A stretch of DNA of 64,000 nt from the IMG/VR virus record IMGVR_UViG_3300042321_002277, positions 1 to 64,000 of that record. One strand, given 5' to 3'. Below, piece by piece: positions 41,148-50,332 of this stretch. The translations under genes and the position numbers were made by a program. Below the pieces are notes generated by a model that did no database searches, was not told the origin of the DNA, and saw only the letters and a list, made by a program, of their open reading frames with translations. Position 1 is the first letter of the stretch. Every line of letters starts with the position of its first letter. This DNA comes from a virus.

Positions 41148-42907
41148 CTACGGCATTCCACAACGGCAATGTCGACCAACGCCGACTCTAGGAAGAAGGC
41201 TACCGTATTCTGAGTCAGTCCTCTGCTGGGCATCTTCGGCGGCTTAAGAGCATCGGACGAGTAGATAATGTCCTTTTCCAGCTTTTGTCCAATTACGACA
41301 GCGTACAGGTGAACTGGCAGATCCACGGTATATCCAGAAGGAATATTCTGGTATGCGGTATGAATTAGTGCACTGGCCGGAATGGATTGGCCCATCTCGA
41401 AGGAGTTAAACTTCGATACAAGGGCGGCCTTCAATGCAGCCATATCTGGATCCTGAGCTCCCGCAGGTTTGATCAATCGCATTTCCAGACTGCACATAGC
41501 TGGAATAGGAGCGTGCACCAGAACGTCGGCACTGAGGCTCCGCTCGGCAGCCGAGTCAACGTAGCCCTGGATCTCAACTATGTTTGGCATCTTGAGATAC
41601 TCGACATAGAAGTAGAAGAAGTCTACGAACCCTTCGCCAGTATTTAGAAATAGATTGCAGGGACCCGTTGGTGCCGTAGGGGACGGAACTACACTGGAGG
41701 TCTCAACATACTCGTTGGCCAACCAAGGATTGGGGTTTCCCAGGCTGCCATTCTCTATCAGGCCCAGAGCAAGAGGAGTAGCGGCTTCCTTGATGTGCGG
41801 ATATGGCACTAGGAATCTAATAGTGGCCTTTTGATAAGCCGTAAATGCTGCGGATTCCGGCCCTTGTACCAAGTGCAGCGAATTACCTTCTAGCGTACGA
41901 ACATCGGAAACCAGCTCGAGCCCTGCCTGCTGAGAAAGCGTGGACTTAATGTTTTCTACTGAGTACATTCCTGCCGCTTTAGAGGACGGCAGTACGATTT
42001 CAAAGAGAGCCTCCTGATTGCTGACATCGTAGGAGATCATCTGCGCAGCAAGCTTCTCTTGAACTCTGGATGGATATGCGGCAGACTTTACGTACAGGTC
42101 TATTCTATTGCCAATGTGGACTCCATCCACCAGGTCTCTGGTCATCTCCGGATCAAGGAATCCTACGACTCCAACATCCTTTATTCCCGAGAACTGAGTT
42201 TTCAGCTTGGCCTTTATGTGATCTCTACCGCCAAATACCTTACCTACAATTCCGGTCTTGGCCTTGGATAGCAGAGTCACGTTGTCGTCCTCGTCTGCAC
42301 CTCCAGTAAAATCGGAATCAGCCTTTGCTGAAGTAAGAGTGGAAACACTGGGAGTCACTCCGGTGACAACAGTGGTTGCTCGGATGTTTCCGGCAGATCC
42401 TGGCGTAACCGCAATAAGATCTATGACCACCGTGTATAAGGATCCGGACTGTTCAAAGACTCTTTGATTGGAGGCGCCGGTATAGTTCTCTAGCGAGACC
42501 AGGACGTAAGAGGCTGCCGGCTGGAACAACAGGCCTGCCATGGTAAACTGCATGTCCTTGGGGATTACGGTCGAGTTGTTCGACGAAAAGAACATTCTAA
42601 GCGTACCGGACGCCGTCGACCCTTGGGCTCGGGTGACATTGAAGTTAGACAAGACTCTTTCAAGCTGGGTATCGTCCACCGCATCAGGGTTCTTAGATAT
42701 CTCCAACAGGCTGCTTGAGATCAACGCTAAGTCGATCTGCTCCTGAATCCTCGTCTCCAAGTGAGCGTACAGCTTTATTACTAAGTCTCGCAACACTGTT
42801 CCAGCCGACAAATCCAAGGTGGGATAAGCCGACTGAACAAATGCTATAATCTGCTCTTCCTTTGAGAACACCGCTTCTGGAGACTGATCTGCTATTGGAG
42901 TTTCCAT
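41144..42907 (-). CDS. Baseplate wedge protein, gp6/J-like
   Basis: A 587-residue protein with the N-terminal pattern of baseplate J proteins: FVQSAYPTLDLSAGTVLRDL, then a helix with QIDLAL, the beta core (VIPKDMQFTMAGLLFQP) and the Gly-rich PGSAGNI segment near residue 170. J/gp6 proteins form the inner ring of the wedge that holds the baseplate in its two states. The gene follows the gp25-like gene, the usual order. The start ATG lies one base after that gene's stop. Confidence 0.85.
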   Translation of the reverse strand: METPIADQSPEAVFSKEEQIIAFVQSAYPTLDLSAGTVLRDLVIKLYAHLETRIQEQIDLALISSSLLEISKNPDAVDDTQLERVLSNFNVTRAQGSTASGTLRMFFSSNNSTVIPKDMQFTMAGLLFQPAASYVLVSLENYTGASNQRVFEQSGSLYTVVIDLIAVTPGSAGNIRATTVVTGVTPSVSTLTSAKADSDFTGGADEDDNVTLLSKAKTGIVGKVFGGRDHIKAKLKTQFSGIKDVGVVGFLDPEMTRDLVDGVHIGNRIDLYVKSAAYPSRVQEKLAAQMISYDVSNQEALFEIVLPSSKAAGMYSVENIKSTLSQQAGLELVSDVRTLEGNSLHLVQGPESAAFTAYQKATIRFLVPYPHIKEAATPLALGLIENGSLGNPNPWLANEYVETSSVVPSPTAPTGPCNLFLNTGEGFVDFFYFYVEYLKMPNIVEIQGYVDSAAERSLSADVLVHAPIPAMCSLEMRLIKPAGAQDPDMAALKAALVSKFNSFEMGQSIPASALIHTAYQNIPSGYTVDLPVHLYAVVIGQKLEKDIIYSSDALKPPKMPSRGLTQNTVAFFLESALVDIAVVECRR

Positions 42908-42908
42908 A

Positions 42909-43364
42909 TTACACCGTGGAGATGGTCACAGGGACCAAGATTGTTGAAGAGTCTTGAAATGTGAAGCGCAAGGACATTACCGCAGAGTCCAGAGTGACAC
43001 TGAGTCCCTCTAGGGCGACGTCCTCCAACGCCTCGTCGACACTAGGAGCAAGCACAGAGCTCTTTATGTAGTTGATTATGTCGTTCTTTTCAGAGTAAAA
43101 GGCAAAAGACAAAGCCAGGGAGGTATGTATCTGTCCGCCAAAAAGCTTTGTTACAAAAGAAGTGCCGTACTCTGGCTCGCTGGCCACAGATCCTTTATCG
43201 GTCATCAGGCACTTAAAGAACTTTTGCACTACTTTGTACGGACCGGATATAGCAGAGCCCGAGTCAGATATGGCGATATTGACTGGCGCTATACCTCCAT
43301 AGCTAGGAGTCTCTAGCACGCATACATCTACAGCTTTTCCTATGTAGGATTGGGATACGGCCAT
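42909..43364 (-). CDS. Baseplate wedge protein, gp25-like
   Basis: A 151-residue protein of the gp25/W size and pattern. It has YKVVQKFFKCLMTDKGSVAS, matching the I-x2-L-L-T-x2-G-x-R region, then PEYGTSFVTKLFGG. The gp25 subunit joins sheath and baseplate and triggers contraction. It lies directly before the J-like gene. The strong Glu of the EPR motif appears as EPEYG here. Confidence 0.8.
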   Translation of the reverse strand: MAVSQSYIGKAVDVCVLETPSYGGIAPVNIAISDSGSAISGPYKVVQKFFKCLMTDKGSVASEPEYGTSFVTKLFGGQIHTSLALSFAFYSEKNDIINYIKSSVLAPSVDEALEDVALEGLSVTLDSAVMSLRFTFQDSSTILVPVTISTV

Positions 43365-43780
43365 TAGTCCTTACCCTCCTCTACTGCCAGGAACTTCTCG
43401 ACATTGGCTTGCATTGTCGCCAGCATTCCGGAGTTCTCGCGCTGAATGTTTTTGCGACGACCTGCCTCATCAAGAATTCTGTGTATTCTGTTTGAATACC
43501 TGAAAGCCATATCTCTATGTGCGGCAGCCACCATGTCGTGTTGCAGCTGGGCCTTCATGGCATCAAAGAATTTGAACTTGTCCTTGCCTACTGCGTCAAG
43601 AAACTCCTGGGCCAGTTCGTTTCTATCAAACTGCTTTACCAGGTCCGCTGGAGTGTTGTCGTACTCTTTAGGCTCCCAAAGCAGTCTGAACGACCCAGAA
43701 GACAACACACCTCCGCCGCTGGCAGAGTTCTTGGTTGCCTCCTTGATGGCGTCAAATATCTTTTGAGCCGCAGAATTCAC
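43364..43780 (-). CDS. Hypothetical protein, 138 residues
   Basis: A mostly helical and charged protein. The start is GTG 43780, which overlaps the sigma-like gene's stop (GTGA), with CAGGAG upstream. The segment around GGGVLSSGSFRLLWEPKEYD is less helical. Its stop overlaps the gp25 start by one base. It could be a small baseplate factor; not recognised. Confidence 0.7.
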   Translation of the reverse strand: MNSAAQKIFDAIKEATKNSASGGGVLSSGSFRLLWEPKEYDNTPADLVKQFDRNELAQEFLDAVGKDKFKFFDAMKAQLQHDMVAAAHRDMAFRYSNRIHRILDEAGRRKNIQRENSGMLATMQANVEKFLAVEEGKD

Positions 43781-44526
43781 AAGCCTCTCCTGTTCAATTG
43801 AGCGTATTCATCTAATCTTGCTGCAATGGACGTCGTGAGCTGACTGACTCTGCCTGGGCTTATTTTCAGTTTTTTGGCAATGTCGTTATTGCTCAACATC
43901 TTCTTATTGTTGTAGCCTAGCTTGTGTTCGAGAATAACCTGCTCCTGCGGAGTGAACGAGCTATACATGGTGTCCAGTACGTCTTTTTGAAATCCTGGAT
44001 TCTGGGCTACGGTAATCTCCTGAGAGGTCACTGGATTATCTCCGGAGAACGCCGTAGAGCCTTCGCTGAAGACTCGTTTGTCCATTCCACGAATTTTATT
44101 TAGCTGTCGGACGGACATACCTGTCAGATCAGCGAGCTCTCCGTCGCTGGCCACTCTGCCTTTGTTCTCATAGAACTCGGCCTCGTATCTCTTAAGTGCA
44201 CTGATCTGCTGGTAGGCCCTTTCAGGAACAGGAGATGGGGTGAGCTCTCTAGAGTATCTGCTGAGAGGCTGTAGCTGCGTATAGACCCAGCTGCGCAAAG
44301 ACGACCCCGAATTAGGAGCGTATTTCTTTATTGCCTTGGCGGCCAATAACTTGGCTCTGGTCTTTACTGCAGGCCCAGCATTGAGTCCTGAGTAGGCGTA
44401 CACAGCCTTATCGATATCTGGACCGAGCTGATCCAACATCGCCTGCATCTGCGTAGAGTTTTGGCCTTTGGACCAGACTGCGTACATATCATCAAGAGAT
44501 TGTTTTTTAATTGGAATAGGGTCCAT
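43777..44526 (-). CDS. Sigma-70-like factor (late transcription candidate)
   Basis: A 249-residue protein with sigma-70 features in order. Region 2.2-2.4-like: AKAIKKYAPNSGSSLRSW at 62-80, then VYTQLQPLSRYSREL to 95. Region 3-like: a helix-turn-helix at 126-146 (ASDGELADLTGMSVRQLNKI). Region 4-like: FTPQEQVILEHKLGYNN at 191-207 and a helix-turn-helix at 212-236 (NNDIAKKLKISPGRVSQL). It would redirect host RNA polymerase to phage promoters, as T4 gp55 does. It is set inside the baseplate cluster instead of beside the replication genes. The protein seems to lack region 1. Confidence 0.82.
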   Translation of the reverse strand: MDPIPIKKQSLDDMYAVWSKGQNSTQMQAMLDQLGPDIDKAVYAYSGLNAGPAVKTRAKLLAAKAIKKYAPNSGSSLRSWVYTQLQPLSRYSRELTPSPVPERAYQQISALKRYEAEFYENKGRVASDGELADLTGMSVRQLNKIRGMDKRVFSEGSTAFSGDNPVTSQEITVAQNPGFQKDVLDTMYSSFTPQEQVILEHKLGYNNKKMLSNNDIAKKLKISPGRVSQLTTSIAARLDEYAQLNRRGL

Positions 44527-44535
44527 AAGGCTATT

Positions 44536-46152
44536 TTACACTTTTTTCAACGGAGATTCAGCATTGGTTGGCTTGTTTAGAAATAATCCTGCAGGCTCGC
44601 CAGAATCAGACACTCCAAACATATCTAAATCCTGACTTTCCATTAAATGCCGCAATCTATAGGAGGTCATTATTTTATTGGATGCTGCTGAGAGGGTATA
44701 CGTAACGGCTTCTACAATGCCGCGCTTTATCCAATTTTTAGCCAGTCCTGATACGTTTGCTCCTGACGCAGAACCAGCGGAGCGGTAAATCTTTACGCAA
44801 TCCCCAGGAGCTACATCAAGTCTAAATCCGCACATTACGTCCTGAGTCTTGGTAGAGAACACCTTGGAGAAGTAGTATGACTTGGCTAGTTCGTCCGCAA
44901 AACCCTTTGGTACAGATTGCTGAGTAGCGTTCGTATTTGGAGCCTTGGGGCTGGTAATCGGCACTATGCCTACCTGGGACTTAAACTGCCCATCGGGGAC
45001 TTGGCTACCTCTAACGTTGCTTAAATACTCTGGGGTCGGAAACACTATAAACGGACCTCCATCCACCTTGCCTTGAAATGGAGCCACGTATTGACCTGTG
45101 AAGTTGCCCTCAACTACGCTCTTGTCGATGTTTACAATGGAAGAGCCTGTGCCTCCACCGTACATGATTGCACCTATAGGTAGCTGTGCAGGATTTGCAG
45201 AACTGCCTCCAAAGTCGCACTCCGAGTCCGGAATAAAGACGTCCACTGGAGCGAGTGGGTTGTAGGACATCATCAGGCACTCATCTACTCTTGGAGCCAG
45301 CACGGCGCCAAAAGCAGACGATAAAGAAACAAATTTCTCAAAAGCGCTGCTTCCACCGCTGCCGGTAAATATCACGGTTCCGACTAAATCATTTATGGCG
45401 TGGGTGACCAGAGTTGCCGACCCCAACGCACTAGAGGCCTTGGAGTTAAGCTTCATCTTGCCTTTGGAGTATATTCTCTCCATGGCGGCAATGGCTGCCC
45501 CGTTGTTTGAAGGAGTATCGCTAGTTCGGAATCTCCTCAGAGGCTGACCTGCCTTGTATATTGCCGCAGGCCTAATGATGTCCTCCCACCAATCCTGCGA
45601 CACATAGGCACTGTCTGCTACCACCTGCCCCTGACCTATGTATGTAGGCTGGACATGGTCTTTGTTCGGCAAAGAAGAGTCTTGAACGGTAAACCAGGAG
45701 TCAGGTGCGTTTTTGTCGAAGTCGCCAGATGCAAATGAAGCCAGGTCCAGATCGTACATCCAGTGCACTAGTACAACGGTGGTAGCCACTCCAGTAGTGC
45801 TGAAATCCGCTGAACTTGACAGCACGTATCCGTCAAACAATACCCATTCGCCATCTCCTTGTGGAGTAGCCTTCGAGCCGTTTGGATGCGGCTTTCCAGA
45901 ACCCTTAACTCTGAGCTTTGCCGACTTTCTGCCGGTAAGGTCCTGCGGGTCCAGAAGTTGGTTTCCGCCCGACGCGTTTGCGTTATTAAACGTGATTCCT
46001 GACGGCACAACTACTCTAGCGATGGGAATTTGATTAAGTACAAACTCGACCACTGCCTCCACCACAGGCACAGTCTTGCCATTTACCTCCAGGTCTACCG
46101 AGACCTTGTAGGCGGCATGCTTGGCGCTGAGAGTGCTTGGAGTATTGGCCAT
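44536..46152 (-). CDS. Putative baseplate hub or tail protein, 538 residues
   Basis: A beta-rich protein starting MANTPSTLSAKHAAYKVSVD. A Gly-rich stretch follows, then FRLDVAPGDCVKIYRSAGSA near 455, a loop seen in hub proteins that bind the tail tube end. No strong family match can be read. It lies just after the tube-like genes, so gpD or T4 gp27-like hub is the best guess by position. Confidence 0.65.
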   Translation of the reverse strand: MANTPSTLSAKHAAYKVSVDLEVNGKTVPVVEAVVEFVLNQIPIARVVVPSGITFNNANASGGNQLLDPQDLTGRKSAKLRVKGSGKPHPNGSKATPQGDGEWVLFDGYVLSSSADFSTTGVATTVVLVHWMYDLDLASFASGDFDKNAPDSWFTVQDSSLPNKDHVQPTYIGQGQVVADSAYVSQDWWEDIIRPAAIYKAGQPLRRFRTSDTPSNNGAAIAAMERIYSKGKMKLNSKASSALGSATLVTHAINDLVGTVIFTGSGGSSAFEKFVSLSSAFGAVLAPRVDECLMMSYNPLAPVDVFIPDSECDFGGSSANPAQLPIGAIMYGGGTGSSIVNIDKSVVEGNFTGQYVAPFQGKVDGGPFIVFPTPEYLSNVRGSQVPDGQFKSQVGIVPITSPKAPNTNATQQSVPKGFADELAKSYYFSKVFSTKTQDVMCGFRLDVAPGDCVKIYRSAGSASGANVSGLAKNWIKRGIVEAVTYTLSAASNKIMTSYRLRHLMESQDLDMFGVSDSGEPAGLFLNKPTNAESPLKKV

Positions 46153-46889
46153 TAGATTTCGTTGATAGCAAGAATAAAAGCGGCAATGGCATCTTCGATG
46201 ATGGTGCCATTCAGAATAGCGTCGCTGTATTCTAATTTGTTTGCAGTGATTCGGGATACCAGATCTGGCTTAGAGAGTATTGCGGAGTATATAGGCATGC
46301 AATCGCCGGAATAAGGAGTACGAACAGTGGCAGAGAATGATACTTCGTCTCCGGTACCTGCACTGCACGTAAACGCCATTGCGTAGCCAGAAGTTCCAAC
46401 TGCCGTATGATTTAGCGTCGAAGAGAAGCTGGCAGCCTGCATTCCGTTGACGCTAAACGTAAGGTTTGGAAAAGTACCAGTGACGGAAACTCTCCACATG
46501 TTTCCAAAGGGATCCGCCGTTCCAGTAATAATCGACGAGTACTTTATGTACTGAGAGGCCTGATTAACGACGACACCTATGGCGTCCTCGAATATAGGCA
46601 TAAGCTCATCAACTGACTCCAAATAGGAGCGCCAGTTTATCTTGTCAGCAAATTTGCTGTTTCTAATTATGAAGGACAGATGCCTAACTCTGCGGGCCAC
46701 AAACTCCGGATCCGTAGAATCCAGGCCAAGCAATTTTGCTGCAGCCTCGTAATCTGCGCTGTATGCCAATGGCACTGAATCTGCAATTGCCGGAATACCT
46801 GGCACAAAAGCCAGGTCCTGGCGGTTTGCTAACAGCTTTGCAAACGGAGCATCAGCAGGAACAGGATTGGAGCTTGAGTAAAACAGCAT
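46152..46889 (-). CDS. Putative tail/baseplate protein, 245 residues
   Basis: A helical N-terminal half and a beta-rich middle (MWRVSVTGTFPNLTFSVNGM). It overlaps the upstream hub gene by one base. No family is recognised. It is part of the distal tail assembly by position, between tape measure and hub. Confidence 0.65.
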   Translation of the reverse strand: MLFYSSSNPVPADAPFAKLLANRQDLAFVPGIPAIADSVPLAYSADYEAAAKLLGLDSTDPEFVARRVRHLSFIIRNSKFADKINWRSYLESVDELMPIFEDAIGVVVNQASQYIKYSSIITGTADPFGNMWRVSVTGTFPNLTFSVNGMQAASFSSTLNHTAVGTSGYAMAFTCSAGTGDEVSFSATVRTPYSGDCMPIYSAILSKPDLVSRITANKLEYSDAILNGTIIEDAIAAFILAINEI

Positions 46890-46891
46890 GT

Positions 46892-47380
46892 TTATTTACT
46901 GGGAATGATGGACATGGTGATGCTGAACTTTGCAAATCCGAACTCTGCGGGAGAGCTGCCAATTTCCAAAGTCATGCCTTCTATAAAGCCTTCTAGAACC
47001 ACGGGCATTATCTGCAGCTTTACCGGAGTCTGAACTGCAGAAAAATTAGAAGCCTTATTATTGTTGTAGAAGTCTATGACCTTTTGTGCTGCGCTGTAAT
47101 CTCTGGTTCCTCCGGTGCACACGGATGCAGGCAAAGCCATTCCCGTTATGATCGCCTTGGACATCTCGTTGCCAAGAGGATAGATGTACAGAGAGTCTCC
47201 CAGAGTGCTGAAGTATGCCACCTTGATCTGCTGGCTTACTGCAACTGAGCTTATGAGTATGTCGACACTGTTATTTACAAGTGCCGCTTTTCCAGTGAGT
47301 TCGATGTTAGACATCTGCCCTGGAGTCGCGCCGTCTATATGTACTACGGCACCGCTAGAACGTGCAAATAGATCAGGCAT
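46892..47380 (-). CDS. Tube-like distal tail or hub adaptor protein
   Basis: A 162-residue beta-rich protein whose size and plan resemble a tail tube subunit (VHIDGATPGQMSNIELTGKA at the start, FGFAKFSITMSIIPSK at the end). Coming right after the tape measure, it may be the first ring of the tube or a hub adaptor. It overlaps the tape measure stop by one base. The family is inferred from size, fold pattern and position. Confidence 0.65.
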   Translation of the reverse strand: MPDLFARSSGAVVHIDGATPGQMSNIELTGKAALVNNSVDILISSVAVSQQIKVAYFSTLGDSLYIYPLGNEMSKAIITGMALPASVCTGGTRDYSAAQKVIDFYNNNKASNFSAVQTPVKLQIMPVVLEGFIEGMTLEIGSSPAEFGFAKFSITMSIIPSK

Positions 47381-50325
47381 TATGCACTCACCTTCGTATC
47401 AAGGCTCTTTAGAGATTCTGCGGTAGAGCTCATCGAGCTTGCCATCAGTCTATTGACTGCCAGGAGATCGACCATAGTCTTAGCAGAAGTCAGTGTTGCT
47501 TTTTGCGCTTCATCCGTCTGCTTCTGCTGCTCAGTCATCTTCTCCCGCTCGACCTTGTCTTTGTTCATTATGTCCCGCTCTACCTCAGTTCGAAGCGTCT
47601 CTATCTTCTTGGCTCGTTCGGCGGGATCCTTTGTTTCCAAGATTTGATTAAAGGCAGTCATGTCTGCCTTCTGGCGCTCAAGAATCTGTAGTCTGGCGGT
47701 ATCTCCCGAGCTCTTTGCCGCAGCTAAATCTGAGTCTATATTGGCCAACGACTCCTGAACGGCCTTTCTCATGCCGGGATCGGTAACTCCGCTGGCGGAC
47801 TGTAGTAGCTCAGTGAATGAGAAGCCGTCCTGATCGACTGCGGTCTCTGCCTCTTGTTGAGACATTCCGCCCTTTACCTTTTCCGCTATCTTGCTGTCTC
47901 GTATCTGCTTAAGGCCTTGGGATAACACATTCTGCATGCTGCTATCCGACTTGAATACGTCATTCAGCATTCTCTGATTCTCAGTAATAGCAGTAGCGGT
48001 TATCTCCATGCTGGTCATTCCGCCATTTCTAGCACGCTCCGCCTCTTCGGCTTGGCGTATGCGTGCAGTGCGCATAGTTCCCTTGTCGGAAGCTAAGCCG
48101 AAACGATCCATGCGCTCGCCAAGATTGGACAGCATGGCGTTCTTGACCTCAGGTCTTAATGCCCCAGAGGTCTCCAGCTTGTTCAAGAGATCTACTCTGG
48201 CCTGCTGGCTGTCCAGCTTATTAAAGGCAGCTGCAAACTGAGTAAAGTCCATGGCCTTGATCTGATCGGCAGTCATTCCAAATGCCGACATCAGCTCAGA
48301 GCCGCCTGCCGTGGTCATGTCGGCAACTACCTTCTCTATGTCCACACCTTGTTCGGTAAAGGCGCGCTTTACGGCTCCGGTAACGCTTACGTTCTCGTTT
48401 TGCGCATAGAACCTATTGATATCGTTCATCGACATGGACATTCCTGCAGCCACGGCTTCTCGACCGGTAAATGCCGCCAGGTTTATTCCCTGCTTGCTGG
48501 CCAACAGCTGATTGACCGCCCCTGGATCAATGTCTCGCCCGGCACGGAAGTCATTTACAAAAGATTGAATCTCCTGCTCGGAGACTACGCCGGCATTTCT
48601 AGCCAACTGCAACGAGGCAAACGCCTGTACAGACGGATTCTCCATTCCCTTCGCAGCGATGTCTCTCGATAATGCCAAAGCTTGATCCATAGTCATAGGC
48701 GTTCCCATGGTTCTGGATAGAGCTACACGAGACATGGCGGCCGTGCCCATTGCGATTCCTGCCGATCCTCCCAGGCCCATGTCCTGAGCTAGCTGCGCTG
48801 CAGTCTGCAATACGGCCATGGATCCACGGGCATCTTGTCCTGCGAACCTGCCTATTTGAACCGCCTGCTCAACTTGCTGCATCATGGAAGCTCCAGCCTT
48901 TCGCTGAGCCTCGGCCTGCAGGAATTCCTCAGTACGGGCATCCACAGGTCCGGTAAATCCTGCCTTTAGTCTGGAGAATTCCCGGCCTGCGGCATTAGCC
49001 AGCTCCTCGCCAAATCTTCCACCATAAATGCTCTGCATGGACTGAGTTATCTCATTAACCTGCATGCCCATGCGCTTACCGGCCTCTACGACGGCGCTAA
49101 AGCCTTCAAGCTGTCGTGCTATGCCGTCTTCTAGTCTCTTTACGTCTTCTGGCTTTATGGCACCAAAGAGATCTACTCCACTTGAGCTAAGCAGCCCAGA
49201 ACGAGTAAGCTCCTGCATTAGCTGCCCGGACTTGCTTGCACCCATTCTACGCAGACCGGAATATGGACCACCTTCGGATTCAAGTTGAGAGGTAAGTCCT
49301 GCGGCGATGCGATCCAACGTGAATACACGTTTGCCGTTTTCCTCAAAGGTAGCCGTTCCCAAAGCGCCCATCATTGAGAGAGATTGTGTTGCCGCTGAGG
49401 TAAACTGCATTGGATTTCTATCCAATCCAGTAATCCCCATCAACATGTCGCCAAGGCCGGCCATCGCTCCTGCTTCGGCGCCGCCCATGGTTCCTGCTGG
49501 AATCATCGACGATACTGTCATGGCAAGATTGCCAAGATTTGCGGCATTTGTAGCCGTGTTAAGTATGGTCTGCGCTTTGCGCTTTAATGCAGGATTGTTA
49601 TTAAGCAGCTCATTCGCTTTCTTGGCTGCCTCGGGAGTGTTCTGTCTTGCCAGCTCCATTAGCGGCTGAAGCTCAGGATCAGCTATGCTCTGACCTGTTG
49701 CCGCAGTGAACAGATCGAATACGCCTTTGAAGCGAGATCCCTCGCCAGACAAAGCATTTACATTGGCCAGCTGTACTCCTAGATTGTAGCCTTCGCCCTG
49801 CTGTTCAAATCTCTGTAGCGGGACTCCGAAATTAGTATTGGAGTACTTTAAGTATTCTCGAGTCTGCGCAAGCTCTTCGTTGTACAGATCTATGGCGGCT
49901 TGGCTTGAAAAGTCGGCAGGCATGCTGAGAGCACGAGGAATGGACTTGCCTAATCGTCCTTGCAGTTGCGCATACATGAACGCTCCTGCATCTCCTCCGC
50001 CGATTGGCATGGAAGACATCATGGACGACACCGCGCCTGATATAGGTCCGAACATTCCTCGTAAGCCAGGAGAAGTGACCAGTCCTCCGGCCATCTGAGT
50101 CATGGCGCCGGCCTCTGGCCCAAACATAGACCCTACAATATTGCTAAATTGTCCAAACATTGTTGGACTCGTAAATGGCTGCGGACCAAGATAAGTCGTA
50201 TTGGCCAATGGCACATTGCTACCAGACATTTGCATATTTGCCTGGAGTTGGCTGGCAATTTGAGCCATCATGGCTCTATTTTGCAGCTGATATGCCTGCA
50301 GAGGATTTGAGAAGGGATCGTTCAT
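47380..50325 (-). CDS. Tail tape measure protein
   Basis: A 981-residue protein that is Ala/Gln/Met/Gly-rich and largely helical, with a Gly-rich N-terminal part, hydrophobic segments (TMGGAEAGAMAGLGDMLMGI) and a long charged coil in the C-terminal half. These are tape measure features, and the pair of frameshifted chaperones lies directly upstream, as is usual. The last region (DKVEREKMTEQQKQTDEAQK) is a coiled coil. The tape measure sets tail length and is ejected with DNA. I could not read a lysozyme or peptidase domain. Confidence 0.85.
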   Translation of the reverse strand: MNDPFSNPLQAYQLQNRAMMAQIASQLQANMQMSGSNVPLANTTYLGPQPFTSPTMFGQFSNIVGSMFGPEAGAMTQMAGGLVTSPGLRGMFGPISGAVSSMMSSMPIGGGDAGAFMYAQLQGRLGKSIPRALSMPADFSSQAAIDLYNEELAQTREYLKYSNTNFGVPLQRFEQQGEGYNLGVQLANVNALSGEGSRFKGVFDLFTAATGQSIADPELQPLMELARQNTPEAAKKANELLNNNPALKRKAQTILNTATNAANLGNLAMTVSSMIPAGTMGGAEAGAMAGLGDMLMGITGLDRNPMQFTSAATQSLSMMGALGTATFEENGKRVFTLDRIAAGLTSQLESEGGPYSGLRRMGASKSGQLMQELTRSGLLSSSGVDLFGAIKPEDVKRLEDGIARQLEGFSAVVEAGKRMGMQVNEITQSMQSIYGGRFGEELANAAGREFSRLKAGFTGPVDARTEEFLQAEAQRKAGASMMQQVEQAVQIGRFAGQDARGSMAVLQTAAQLAQDMGLGGSAGIAMGTAAMSRVALSRTMGTPMTMDQALALSRDIAAKGMENPSVQAFASLQLARNAGVVSEQEIQSFVNDFRAGRDIDPGAVNQLLASKQGINLAAFTGREAVAAGMSMSMNDINRFYAQNENVSVTGAVKRAFTEQGVDIEKVVADMTTAGGSELMSAFGMTADQIKAMDFTQFAAAFNKLDSQQARVDLLNKLETSGALRPEVKNAMLSNLGERMDRFGLASDKGTMRTARIRQAEEAERARNGGMTSMEITATAITENQRMLNDVFKSDSSMQNVLSQGLKQIRDSKIAEKVKGGMSQQEAETAVDQDGFSFTELLQSASGVTDPGMRKAVQESLANIDSDLAAAKSSGDTARLQILERQKADMTAFNQILETKDPAERAKKIETLRTEVERDIMNKDKVEREKMTEQQKQTDEAQKATLTSAKTMVDLLAVNRLMASSMSSTAESLKSLDTKVSA

Positions 50326-50332
50326 AGATACG

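Noticed and set aside
42842-42850. TGCTATAAT on the plus strand
   Set aside because: No plus-strand gene follows; it is inside the J-like gene and is likely chance.
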